DNA of 64,000 bases from Porphyromonas sp. (GTDB lineage Bacteria > Bacteroidota > Bacteroidia > Bacteroidales > Porphyromonadaceae), in the NCBI GenBank assembly GCA_022772085.1, contig JALFBN010000007.1, positions 62,001-126,000 on the forward strand, written 5' to 3'. The stretch's first letter is position 1. Each line of letters opens with the position of its first letter. Made by a program: the position numbers and the translations under genes. Shown piece after piece: positions 16,431 through 24,640 of this stretch. The notes beneath the pieces are model-generated. The model did not search any database. It was given only the letters and a program-made list of their open reading frames with translations, and was not told the DNA's origin.

Positions 16431-19379
16431 ATGAAGAAAACGTTATTTCTTTTGGGGATATTATTATCCCTGAATACAATTTGCCTCCATGCTCAAGAGC
16501 ACAGTAAGGCAGAAAAAATCATACTGAAGCCCACAGGGCGGTATGCAGATCTCAAACTGAGGATCAAAGGAACAGGGCTGTGGATTGACCTGAACGGTAA
16601 TAAGAGTTTCGATGAGGGCGAGGGGCTGAAAACCCTTTTGTTAGAAAAGCAAACCATTGCCCTACAAGATCAACACGCTGAAGTCACAATCTATGGAGAG
16701 GCTATAGAGAAACTTATCATTAACGATCCCGAGCAAGATCGGCAGCTCTATGCAATCGATCTTAAAAGTGCACCTTCGTTGCGATCTCTTGACGTGAGCA
16801 ACAATTCACTCGGAGAGCTTGATCTTACGGCTTGTTCTTCTTTGGAGGATGTTAAGGCTGTAGGGAATATCCTTCGTAAGTTTGATGCTACGGGGTGTAC
16901 TTCTCTGACTCAGGTAAAGTGTTCTTCCAATCCCGGGCTTAAAGAATTGATCCTTGTCGATTGTGTTGCTCTCTCCTGGCTCGAGGCAGAGCATTGCGCT
17001 ATCGAAACCCCATTTTTGCGTGGTGCCATTGCCCTTCAGACGATCTTTTTGGACGACAATCATCTCACGGCTCTTAACATTCCGATCACTGCCGGTAATA
17101 TCCGTCTTCTAAGTTGTTCGGAAAATCCCAATCTACACTCTCTCGAATTGCGTCAACAGGGGAATCTGAGCAAGCTATATGTAGCCAACTGCGGACTTAC
17201 GACACTGAATCTTGACAAGGCTTATGCTCTCACAGAGTTGGACTGCTCTCGCAACGAACTTACCGAACTCAACCTTTCGGTCTGCTCTCAATTGACCTCT
17301 CTCAAAGTCTTTCAAAATCACATCAAAGCGGTAGAGATGAAGGCTTTGGTAGACAAACTCAATGAGTCAGAAGGGAGTGAAAAATCCTTTTATGCAGTTA
17401 ACACATTGGGAACGACTCCCAGAGAGGCGAATGAATGCCCTCGCAGCGCCGTACAACTTGCCAATGATAAGAAGTGGAATGTTTTTGATTATAAGGGAGG
17501 AGAAGACCCTGTACTGTTCCCCGGGACTCCTGATGACCAAATCCCCGGAGGTTCTTCCTTACTTAGCGAATACGTGACTATCGCGACTTCTATGGCCTCC
17601 GGCGAAACTCTTACCTTGGAGATTAAAGCCGAAGATCCATGGGTTGACCTCAATGGAAATGGCAAAAAAGATGGAGGAGAAAGACTTGAAAAGGGACAAA
17701 ATGATATCGTCATCCAAGATCTCAAAACGCTCAATGTCTATGGAACAAATCTAGAAACTTTTATTGCTGTCTTTGCTCATATTACAGAAGCCAATACGAG
17801 TAATGCTCCTCACCTCAAGCGTCTTGAGCTAAACAACAATGGGCTCGAACAAATCTCTTTGAGTGCTAACAAACACCTCGAAATAGTTGATCTTAGTAGT
17901 AATAAACTCAAGAAGGTGCTTATCCCATCGAGTAGCGTAATGGCTTCACTCAATGTCGCTTTTAACGAATTGGAGCAGGTTGATTTTTCAGGAGTCCCAT
18001 ATCTTAAAAAATTATGGGTCAATCATAATAAGCTTACGGCTCTCAAGGTCAATTCCTTCAGCCGGTTGGAGGAACTTTATATCTCGGAAAATAGAATCAA
18101 TATGCTCGAGATGGCTAAAATTGTTGCAGGGCTGAACGATATAAGTCCGACGAGTGTACCCAAGAAACGGTTCTTTGTCGTTAATACGGCTTCCGCACAA
18201 GAGGGGAATCATATTTCTAAAAGTATGATTAAGGCTGCACGTGATAAGAAGTGGACTGTTTTCGACTTCAAGGACATGAATCCAAACTATGAGGGAGAGG
18301 ATGATCCCGTCTTGGGAGACAAGAGTCAGTCCATCGTATTTTCTACCGATCGGTCAGCAGGGAAAGAGATCTCCTTCTACCTCAAGGGTGAGAAGTGCTG
18401 GATAGACCTCAATGGCAATGGTTCTTGCGATACTGATGAAGAGCTGATCGGTGATGACTCCAAGACTTCTGTTACCCTTGCAACTACCGGAGTTCAAACT
18501 ATTTATGGAGCCAAGATAACTTCTCTACAGATCAATGAAATGGATCTTACCGAGCTTGATCTCTCCCAGGCTCCTGACCTTCAAAAGATTTGGGCGTCCC
18601 GTAATAAAATTACGACTCTTAAGCTTGGGAAGGCTGATCTCCTCGCTGATATGGATCTTGCATCAAACCGAATCTCAGGTAGTATAGACCTTTCTATTTA
18701 TCCGGAGCTTTCTCAGGTGTTTTTTGTATCGAACCAAATTTCCGCTATCAATTTAGGGAACCTTCCAAAGCTTACAGTCCTCTCTTTAAGTGAAAACAGA
18801 CTCTCAACACTCAATCTCAGCGGTTGTCCCAAGCTCAAATCGCTCTATGTTTCTGACAATCAACTCACTGCTTTGGATCTCTCAGTACAGACTGAAATCC
18901 AAACGGTGAATATCTGGTTTAACAAAATTCGGAGGGCTGAAATGTCCAAATTAGTCTCTTCATTGCATGCCTCTCCTGCCCAAACCAATGCCGGAAAAGA
19001 TTTAACGGTTGTTGCCTTAGATACTCAAGGCTCTGTTGATGCCAAAGAGGAAAATCAGATTTACGAAACAGAGGTTGCTCTTGCAAAGGACAAGAAATGG
19101 AGTGTCCTTGCGTGGCTCGCTGCCGGTGGTACCCAGGAGTTCTCGGGTATCACAAGCGTGGAGCAGATAGAGAGCGCAGGCTTGCAAGTTCAGATGACCT
19201 CCAATGGTTGGATATTGCAGTTTCCTGACCAAGCAATAGGTCAGACCTATCGCATTTTGGATTTCCGCGGACAATTGCTTTGCCAAGGGGTCATTTCTCA
19301 AAACCGAATTGAGGTGGTAGCAGAGCCTTATCATGTACTCCTTTGTATAGGTCATGATTGCTTCAAGTTACAACGTTAA
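16431..19379 (+). CDS. Leucine-rich-repeat surface protein with three tandem modules and probable T9SS signal
   Basis: A 982-residue protein; ATG 16431 (MKKTLFLLGILLSLNTICLHAQ) starts a clear signal peptide. The frame stays open upstream to 16161, but that part shadows the DUF6850 gene. Three modules repeat, each with a Ca-binding-like WxDLNGNxxxDxxE segment (WIDLNGNKSFDEGE, WVDLNGNGKKDGGE, WIDLNGNGSCDTDE), several LRRs (LRSLDVSNNSLGELDLT type), then a VxNT...KKWxVF ending. The C-terminal 75 residues (YRILDFRGQLLCQGV to FKLQR) look like a T9SS type A sorting domain. It is probably a surface adhesin or binding protein exported via the T9SS; the ligand is unknown. Confidence 0.82.
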   Translation: MKKTLFLLGILLSLNTICLHAQEHSKAEKIILKPTGRYADLKLRIKGTGLWIDLNGNKSFDEGEGLKTLLLEKQTIALQDQHAEVTIYGEAIEKLIINDPEQDRQLYAIDLKSAPSLRSLDVSNNSLGELDLTACSSLEDVKAVGNILRKFDATGCTSLTQVKCSSNPGLKELILVDCVALSWLEAEHCAIETPFLRGAIALQTIFLDDNHLTALNIPITAGNIRLLSCSENPNLHSLELRQQGNLSKLYVANCGLTTLNLDKAYALTELDCSRNELTELNLSVCSQLTSLKVFQNHIKAVEMKALVDKLNESEGSEKSFYAVNTLGTTPREANECPRSAVQLANDKKWNVFDYKGGEDPVLFPGTPDDQIPGGSSLLSEYVTIATSMASGETLTLEIKAEDPWVDLNGNGKKDGGERLEKGQNDIVIQDLKTLNVYGTNLETFIAVFAHITEANTSNAPHLKRLELNNNGLEQISLSANKHLEIVDLSSNKLKKVLIPSSSVMASLNVAFNELEQVDFSGVPYLKKLWVNHNKLTALKVNSFSRLEELYISENRINMLEMAKIVAGLNDISPTSVPKKRFFVVNTASAQEGNHISKSMIKAARDKKWTVFDFKDMNPNYEGEDDPVLGDKSQSIVFSTDRSAGKEISFYLKGEKCWIDLNGNGSCDTDEELIGDDSKTSVTLATTGVQTIYGAKITSLQINEMDLTELDLSQAPDLQKIWASRNKITTLKLGKADLLADMDLASNRISGSIDLSIYPELSQVFFVSNQISAINLGNLPKLTVLSLSENRLSTLNLSGCPKLKSLYVSDNQLTALDLSVQTEIQTVNIWFNKIRRAEMSKLVSSLHASPAQTNAGKDLTVVALDTQGSVDAKEENQIYETEVALAKDKKWSVLAWLAAGGTQEFSGITSVEQIESAGLQVQMTSNGWILQFPDQAIGQTYRILDFRGQLLCQGVISQNRIEVVAEPYHVLLCIGHDCFKLQR

Positions 19380-19418
19380 GTATGTAAGATCCTTCTTTCT
19401 CTAGTTGTCTTTTTCGAG

Positions 19419-19458
19419 ATACCCTCTCCGTCTTTCATTAGGTGGAGAGGGTATTTTA
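19419..19458 (+). terminator. Rho-independent terminator after the LRR gene
   Basis: ATACCCTCTCC (19419-19429) pairs perfectly with GGAGAGGGTAT (19444-19454), giving an 11 bp stem followed by TTTATG. It begins 40 bases after the LRR stop codon. Confidence 0.8.
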
Positions 19459-19626
19459 TGCCCTTTTGGGCTTTCTCTCCGAAAAGTGTGGAGTTAGGTG
19501 TGCACCTCTTGGGTCGATCCGATTGGTGAGATCTGTTAAACAAATACTCTCTTGAGGGTAACAAAGGACATTTGTCCGTACGATTGTGCACCGATGCGAT
19601 GCTCTGTTCTTCCTTGGCTTATGGGC

Positions 19627-19661
19627 AAAAATCCTGCTATGCATGAACGCACAACAGGATT
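19627..19661 (-). terminator. Terminator of the tRNA-Gly transcript
   Basis: AATCCTG (19630-19636) pairs with CAGGATT (19655-19661). On the minus strand the stem is followed by TTTTGCCC. It lies 12 bases beyond the 3' end of tRNA-Gly. Confidence 0.7.
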
Positions 19662-19672
19662 CCTTGCTCTTG

Positions 19673-19745
19673 AGCGGAAAACGAGACTCGAACTCGCGAC
19701 CCTAACCTTGGCAAGGTTATGCTCTACCAACTGAGCTATTTCCGC
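19673..19745 (-). tRNA. tRNA-Gly(GCC)
   Basis: The minus strand reads GCGGAAATAGCTCAGTTGGT at its 5' end. The seven-base acceptor stem GCGGAAA/TTTCCGC closes the cloverleaf, the anticodon loop is TTGCCAA with GCC, and a standard T arm GTTCGAGT follows. The discriminator is U, as usual for glycine tRNA. The 73 bases carry no encoded CCA. Confidence 0.95.
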
Positions 19746-19791
19746 ATCTTATTCGGCTGCGACCTTTTTTACTACCGCCCGAATTCGACGG

Positions 19792-19821
19792 CAAAGGTAA
19801 TACTTTATTTCTTTTCGGCAA
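19792..19821 (-). promoter_or_regulatory. Bacteroidota-type promoter for tRNA-Gly
   Basis: The minus strand reads TTG (19821-19819), 19 bp, then TACCTTTG (19799-19792), matching both promoter elements. Transcription would begin near 19785, about 40 bases before the tRNA. Confidence 0.7.
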
Positions 19822-19907
19822 TACTTCGGAGATTTTTTTTTTCTACAAGACAGAGGGGTACCATTGCTGTCTATGGATTTGAAGATCCAATTCCGGTCCC
19901 CTATTTG

Positions 19908-19915
19908 TACCTTTG
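19908..19915 (+). promoter_or_regulatory. -7 promoter element for the BspA-like LRR gene
   Basis: TACCTTTG at 19908-19915 is a perfect TAnnTTTG match about 35 bases before the ATG at 19950. The nearest TTTG upstream (19878-19881) is 26 bp away, so the -33 element is weak. Confidence 0.5.
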
Positions 19916-19949
19916 CTCCGATGAGTAATAGAATAAAACGAGATTGACA

Positions 19950-22157
19950 ATGAAAAAACGACATTTACTAGTTTGTCTCTTAGGCCTGATTCTTTCCTCG
20001 GGTTGGGGCACCTCCGCACCGTCATACCAAGCCGATCGAACTCCAAGAGCAACACAGACTGCCCCACAGCGTACTCTCGTCGAAGGTACGGACTACGAAT
20101 TGTCTTCGGATCGAAAAGGACTTGCCAGTTGGATGGCTGAGGATCTTGCCACTGTAGACTTTACGCAAGATCCGATCCTTGCCAAGTTGGAGTACATTGA
20201 TGCACGAGCTTTTATGATGCGATCTTCTGTAGAGAATGTCATTCTACCGGAAACCCTGACGAGTATCCGAGAAATGGCTTTTTATTATTCGGGACTAAAG
20301 GAAATCACATTGCCAAAGGATTTGCATTCGTTAGGGGTGATCGATGGTGATATAACGAATCCTTTTGCCGGATGTTCCAACTTTGAGACAATCCACCTAT
20401 CCCCTGAGAATACGCATTTCAAATTGGTCGATGGAGTCCTTTTTTCGGCTTCGGGTAAAGATCTCTTGGTTTATCCCGCCGGTCTTGCAACCTCTTCCTA
20501 TAAGATCCCTTCCGGGGTAACCAGAGTTATAGAAAACAGCTTTGCCGGGACCACTCTGAAGGAGGTGATTTGTCCCAAATCGTTACGAGAGATTGCTCCT
20601 TTGGCTTTTGAAGATGCAGATCTTTTGGAAAACATTACACTCAACGAGGGCTTGACCGCCATAGGTTGGGGTGCTTTCAAAAATACTCAGATTGCAACTC
20701 TTACCCTCCCAAAGAGTCTGCAAATCAAGCCTTCCGCCGGGGAGTATGAAAATCCTTTTCTCGGGATGGTCGCCCTGACCTCTTTTACGATAGCTGAGGG
20801 AGGTAATTTCCATTTGAAAGATAAGGCTCTTTATCTTGCCGATCGGGATGTTTTGATTGCATTACCTCCGTCAAGCGGTCATACTGCATTCGCCTTGGGA
20901 GCAAAACCTGCCGTGTTGGCACAAGGGGCTTTTGCCTACCATAAGACGCTGGAGACATTCAGTTCCATGCATCATGTAGCTATTCCTTTGCGAGCTTTTG
21001 ATTGCTGTACCAAGTTACGTAAGGTCGAATTGCAGTCAGGTACGCCCTTTATAGCTACTCAGGCTTTTATTGACTGCGATGCTATGGAATCCCTAATCAT
21101 CGGTGCCCCTTTCGTACCTGTATTAGAGGATGAAGATGCATTCTCTTCAGTGTCTGCCACTCGATTTGTGCTACATATCCCCGCTTCTCTGGAAATTTCA
21201 GCATTCGAAAAGAGTGAGCCTTGGCAGGCTGTTTTGAAAAAGATTCGTGTTCAGGGTGATGCAGAGACCGTTCAAAATGTTGTGTTGCAACATGGCAAAT
21301 ATCATTCACTCGGAGCTACGTTTACGGCAGAGTCTTTCCGTAGTAGTTCTCCCTCGATAGCCCTTCTTACAGAAAAGGGTGATCAGATTGTAGGTAACAT
21401 AGTGGGCACTGCCTCTATCTATCTAGGTAAAGAGGGTAGAGGATCTCTTCTATTTGTGCAAGTTGCTCCTACGGAGGCCGGCATGGTTGCAGAGCCTTGG
21501 TTGGATCGCTTCGAACGCTCTTTTGCTGCTATAGAGCAATATGAAAAGAATGTTGCGCACCGCAAGGTCGTGAAGGAAGAAACTCAATTCGGCGGTCGTA
21601 TGTTCACCTTCGCAGATGAGACTCGTCCCGGTGTCTCCGTAACTTACCTCTTCTTCAGAGATGTTGCCTCAGAGTATGCGACCGTGGTTTTTGATACGAA
21701 GGAACTGTATGCCACCCACAAGATGGATACCTTCCTCCAAGAGCGTTACGCTCCTGCTACGGGTATGGACTTGGATGGAGAGACGTTTGATGGGTTTGTA
21801 CGCCCTGACGGTGTCGGTTATGAATATCGTGAACTTAATGTTTCCGAAGACGCATCTGCTGTGATCAACGTAGCCTATTTCTTCTCGGATTCCTATGCTT
21901 ATAAGGCGAGTCCGTTGCCTACGGATCCCGTCATTGCTTCTGAAAAGATTGGATTGCGTGTGATGGGAGATCAATTGCTTCTGCCTCGGGATGTGGAGTC
22001 AGTTGCTCTTTATCGTTTGGATGGGATACTTGTTCTGCACTCATCTCAACGCCAAGCAACATCGATTTCTTTGGCTCAATTACCAGCCGGAGTATACCTT
22101 GCTGTTGTTTGTCGCACAGGTTACAGTGCGCCGCTTATACTTAAATTGATGCGTTAA
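19950..22157 (+). CDS. BspA-like (LRR_5) surface protein with T9SS type A sorting domain
   Basis: A 735-residue product; ATG 19950 (MKKRHLLVCLLGLILSSGWG) is preferred over a TTG six bases upstream. After the signal peptide, about residues 80-400 carry LRR_5/BspA-type repeats (TLTSIREMAFYYSGLKEITLP, LREIAPLAFEDADLLENITL). A beta-rich middle region of unknown type follows (about 480-650). The last 65 residues end in a T9SS CTD-like pattern (VALYRLDGILVLHSS, LPAGVYLAVV, LILKLMR). BspA-family proteins bind host matrix proteins and mediate coaggregation; surface export through the T9SS is inferred. It stands alone between a promoter and a strong terminator. Confidence 0.85.
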   Translation: MKKRHLLVCLLGLILSSGWGTSAPSYQADRTPRATQTAPQRTLVEGTDYELSSDRKGLASWMAEDLATVDFTQDPILAKLEYIDARAFMMRSSVENVILPETLTSIREMAFYYSGLKEITLPKDLHSLGVIDGDITNPFAGCSNFETIHLSPENTHFKLVDGVLFSASGKDLLVYPAGLATSSYKIPSGVTRVIENSFAGTTLKEVICPKSLREIAPLAFEDADLLENITLNEGLTAIGWGAFKNTQIATLTLPKSLQIKPSAGEYENPFLGMVALTSFTIAEGGNFHLKDKALYLADRDVLIALPPSSGHTAFALGAKPAVLAQGAFAYHKTLETFSSMHHVAIPLRAFDCCTKLRKVELQSGTPFIATQAFIDCDAMESLIIGAPFVPVLEDEDAFSSVSATRFVLHIPASLEISAFEKSEPWQAVLKKIRVQGDAETVQNVVLQHGKYHSLGATFTAESFRSSSPSIALLTEKGDQIVGNIVGTASIYLGKEGRGSLLFVQVAPTEAGMVAEPWLDRFERSFAAIEQYEKNVAHRKVVKEETQFGGRMFTFADETRPGVSVTYLFFRDVASEYATVVFDTKELYATHKMDTFLQERYAPATGMDLDGETFDGFVRPDGVGYEYRELNVSEDASAVINVAYFFSDSYAYKASPLPTDPVIASEKIGLRVMGDQLLLPRDVESVALYRLDGILVLHSSQRQATSISLAQLPAGVYLAVVCRTGYSAPLILKLMR

Positions 22158-22187
22158 TTATTGCTCCTTATGGGGCTCCCTATTCGA

Positions 22188-22223
22188 GGGGTAGTGGTCT
22201 TTTTGGACTACTACCCCCTTTTT
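22188..22223 (+). terminator. Rho-independent terminator after the BspA-like gene
   Basis: GGGGTAGTGGTC (22188-22199) pairs with GACTACTACCCC (22206-22217) around a six-base loop with one G-T wobble, followed by CTTTTT. It begins 31 bases after the stop codon. Confidence 0.88.
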
Positions 22224-22719
22224 ATTACGATGTAGAAGATGATTTTTTTCTTGAGGCAGAAGATTAAAAATGTAGCCTGAGAAACTTTGAAATGTGGCCT
22301 GATAAACAAAAAAATATAGGGCAGAGTTTTATTGAAAGGTGGTAATCTATTTTGTTAAATGCGCTGTGTACACTGTTTATCGTTTTCAGTCGCGTGTTAT
22401 GTTGTCCGGTTTATTTCTATTTCGTGCTTTTATATATAAATGTTTTTGATACTACCCCGTGCTTTTATTTTGCTTTTTGTGTAAAGCTGCTGTTTGGTCG
22501 TGTTATGTTTTGTAGTCAGAGTGTTGTGTGCTGTTGGCTTGTGATTGTTAATATTTGGATCTGTACTTCTGAATTGATACAGTGCTGGGGTAAGATATAG
22601 TTATTTGTAACTTGTTGATTTTGAGAGTTGAACGAAATCTGATGTGGACTATAAAGTGTTATTTTGAGTATAAAATGCCCCGAAAAAGATATTTGCTCCT
22701 ATTCTTGTCTTCGAGAATG
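22224..22719. other. A+T-rich gene-free region upstream of the cytolysin-like gene
   Basis: About 500 bases are unusually T-rich on the plus strand. Frames such as 22352-22600 start at TTG and encode hydrophobic, Cys-rich residues with no recognisable family, so I do not call a gene. The T-richness may reflect regulatory DNA, an untranslated RNA or decayed sequence. Confidence 0.55.
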
Positions 22720-22751
22720 TTTGTTTTTCTGCGCATCTTTCTTTTACTTTG
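22720..22751 (+). promoter_or_regulatory. Probable promoter of the cytolysin-like gene
   Basis: TTTG at 22720-22723, a 20 bp spacer, and TTACTTTG at 22744-22751 (one mismatch to TAnnTTTG). It would give a leader of about 115 bases before the ATG at 22872, long enough for control at RNA level. Confidence 0.5.
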
Positions 22752-22871
22752 CGTCGCATCTTTTGCTTGATTGTTCTCAAGGGAACCGTAGGGAGTTTTT
22801 GTATCGAGTTTGGATCAAGTGGGATGTAGGGTTAATAGATAGAATATTTATAGCAAAGAACAATTAAATGT

Positions 22872-24485
22872 ATGAGAAAAAGATTTAGTATTGTTTCTCT
22901 TTTCGCTGCCGCTTCTCTGATGGCAGCTTTCACTGCATGTACTTCTTCTCCAGTGCAAAATGACCAAGCTTTTAGTGAGGCTGAGTTGGCTGGATTACCT
23001 TATGGGAGCGGAATGCTTCGTGATAATGGTACTCCTCCTCCCGAGGATCCCGTGGATGCAGAGCCTGTTGATAACATCGAGTCGACCATCCAGGATGGGA
23101 TAAATGGGATTATGATCTCTAAAACGACACTGATGAAAGCCGGTGCCGCTTACAGTGAGCACATGCTCTTCAATCCCTATAGCAATGTAGTTTATCCGGG
23201 TAACGTTCTTATCGGTAACAACATAGACAACGGAGAGTATAAGCACGTACGCAATGTGGAGGTTAATCCCATCACAATTACGGCATCTCTTACCAGTGAG
23301 ACTCCCGGATTCTACTCTCGCACGGTAGAACGCATGAAGTATAGTGAGTACCTTAATGTGCTTAACGATTGGCGTCAACGTGATTTCAAAGATCCCGGTG
23401 TGGAGACTACACTTGAAAATATCGAAATTACCAATGAAAAGGATGCCAGCTTCAAGGCAGGTGCAAGTTTTCAAGCTGAGGCTGTGAAGATAGCAGCAAG
23501 TATGGATGGTGAGCACAAACGTCTCAAAACCCACGTGTTGTGCAAATTCGTACAAAAGGTCTTCTCTGTATCCATGGATGATCCCGAAGGTGGTTTGATT
23601 AGAACTGCAAATATGGCCGCATTCCAAGGTGTACAACCTGTTTATATTAGTGATGTAAGCTATGGTCGTATGGCCTATATTCTCGTGTCAAGCAACCGCT
23701 CTTCCGATGATGTTAAGGCAGCTCTTAATGTAATGGTACCTGCTGCTAATCTTGGTGTAGAGGCTGATGCGAAGTACCGCTCTCTATTGTCAGATGCTCG
23801 TGTAACGGCTACGTTTATCGGTGGTAGCGCTGCTCAACATGGTCAGATCCTTACCAATGGATGGGAAGGTGTGAAGGCTTCTTTGGCAGCTCCTATGTCC
23901 GTTTCTACTACGATGCCTATCGCGTTTACTCTACGTTACGTGCATGACAACTCTATCGCCAAGGTGCTTTTAATGGGTGAATATCCTAAGACCATCTCGC
24001 ACTTTGTTGCGGATTGTAAGTCTGTAAACCTCGGCATACACATCACGGATATTAAGGCCCGCGCAGGTCTCCTCAAAAATAAGAATGTGTATGGTAAGGC
24101 TATTATGGAGCTTCCTAATGGAGAAAAGGTTACTTTGATGGATACCGATCCTAAGCACCACTTTGTAATTGATAAGGACGATGAGTTTGTTAACATCTCT
24201 TCTATGACGACTCCGGTATCAGTTCGTATTGACCGTGCTAAGAACATGTCTATGAAAGATTTCCTCCAACAGAAGGTTGTGATTACGACTGAGTTCTATA
24301 ACACAGGTGCTTTTGGGATTGTCAAAGGTTCCTCTGTCGGTGGACAACGGATGGAATATACCCTCTATGATCTCTTCTTTAACTCACTAGAGGGACAGTC
24401 TGTGGATATGTCTATGAGAGCTAACCGCCTCCTTGAATACAGCTGTACGGTTCGCTTCAAACCCACTGTAACGACGAATAAATAA
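22872..24485 (+). CDS. Thiol-activated (cholesterol-dependent) cytolysin-like lipoprotein
   Basis: A 537-residue protein. Residues 1-23 form a lipoprotein-like signal ending FTAC. The body matches the pore-forming CDC family in order: YPGNVLIGNN (108-117), VYISDVSYGR (257-266, compare VYISxVAYGR of CDCs), SDDVKAALN, FIGGSAAQHG (315-324, the conserved Gly-Gly hinge region with the AAEH-type helix), and YVHDNSIAKV (357-366, compare FLKDNxVA). The last 160 residues lack the Trp-rich undecapeptide that CDC domain 4 uses on cholesterol membranes and contain no Trp. So the pore-forming core is conserved but the membrane-binding domain differs. A C10 peptidase gene follows 155 bases downstream. Target membrane and activity are unknown. 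Confidence 0.85.
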   Translation: MRKRFSIVSLFAAASLMAAFTACTSSPVQNDQAFSEAELAGLPYGSGMLRDNGTPPPEDPVDAEPVDNIESTIQDGINGIMISKTTLMKAGAAYSEHMLFNPYSNVVYPGNVLIGNNIDNGEYKHVRNVEVNPITITASLTSETPGFYSRTVERMKYSEYLNVLNDWRQRDFKDPGVETTLENIEITNEKDASFKAGASFQAEAVKIAASMDGEHKRLKTHVLCKFVQKVFSVSMDDPEGGLIRTANMAAFQGVQPVYISDVSYGRMAYILVSSNRSSDDVKAALNVMVPAANLGVEADAKYRSLLSDARVTATFIGGSAAQHGQILTNGWEGVKASLAAPMSVSTTMPIAFTLRYVHDNSIAKVLLMGEYPKTISHFVADCKSVNLGIHITDIKARAGLLKNKNVYGKAIMELPNGEKVTLMDTDPKHHFVIDKDDEFVNISSMTTPVSVRIDRAKNMSMKDFLQQKVVITTEFYNTGAFGIVKGSSVGGQRMEYTLYDLFFNSLEGQSVDMSMRANRLLEYSCTVRFKPTVTTNK

Positions 24486-24507
24486 TACCATTGGGTAGTA
24501 ACCCGGT

Positions 24508-24535
24508 CTCTCCTCCTCTTTTTTGGGGAGGAGAG
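24508..24535 (+). terminator. Stem-loop after the cytolysin-like gene
   Basis: CTCTCCTCC (24508-24516) pairs perfectly with GGAGGAGAG (24527-24535) around a ten-base loop. There is no T-run after the stem, so termination may be partial and allow read-through into the C10 peptidase gene. Confidence 0.6.
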
Positions 24536-24640
24536 TAGGGTGAATCCTTCTAATCTCAGTAGCTAAAAGTAATCAAGGGAATCGCAATAGGCATTCTTTT
24601 GGTATCTTATAGTAATCAATCATATTAATTAATTCTTCTG

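Noticed and set aside
22352-22600. A possible small membrane protein
   Set aside because: It starts at TTG in T-rich DNA, which produces hydrophobic codons by chance; no ribosome-binding or family evidence.
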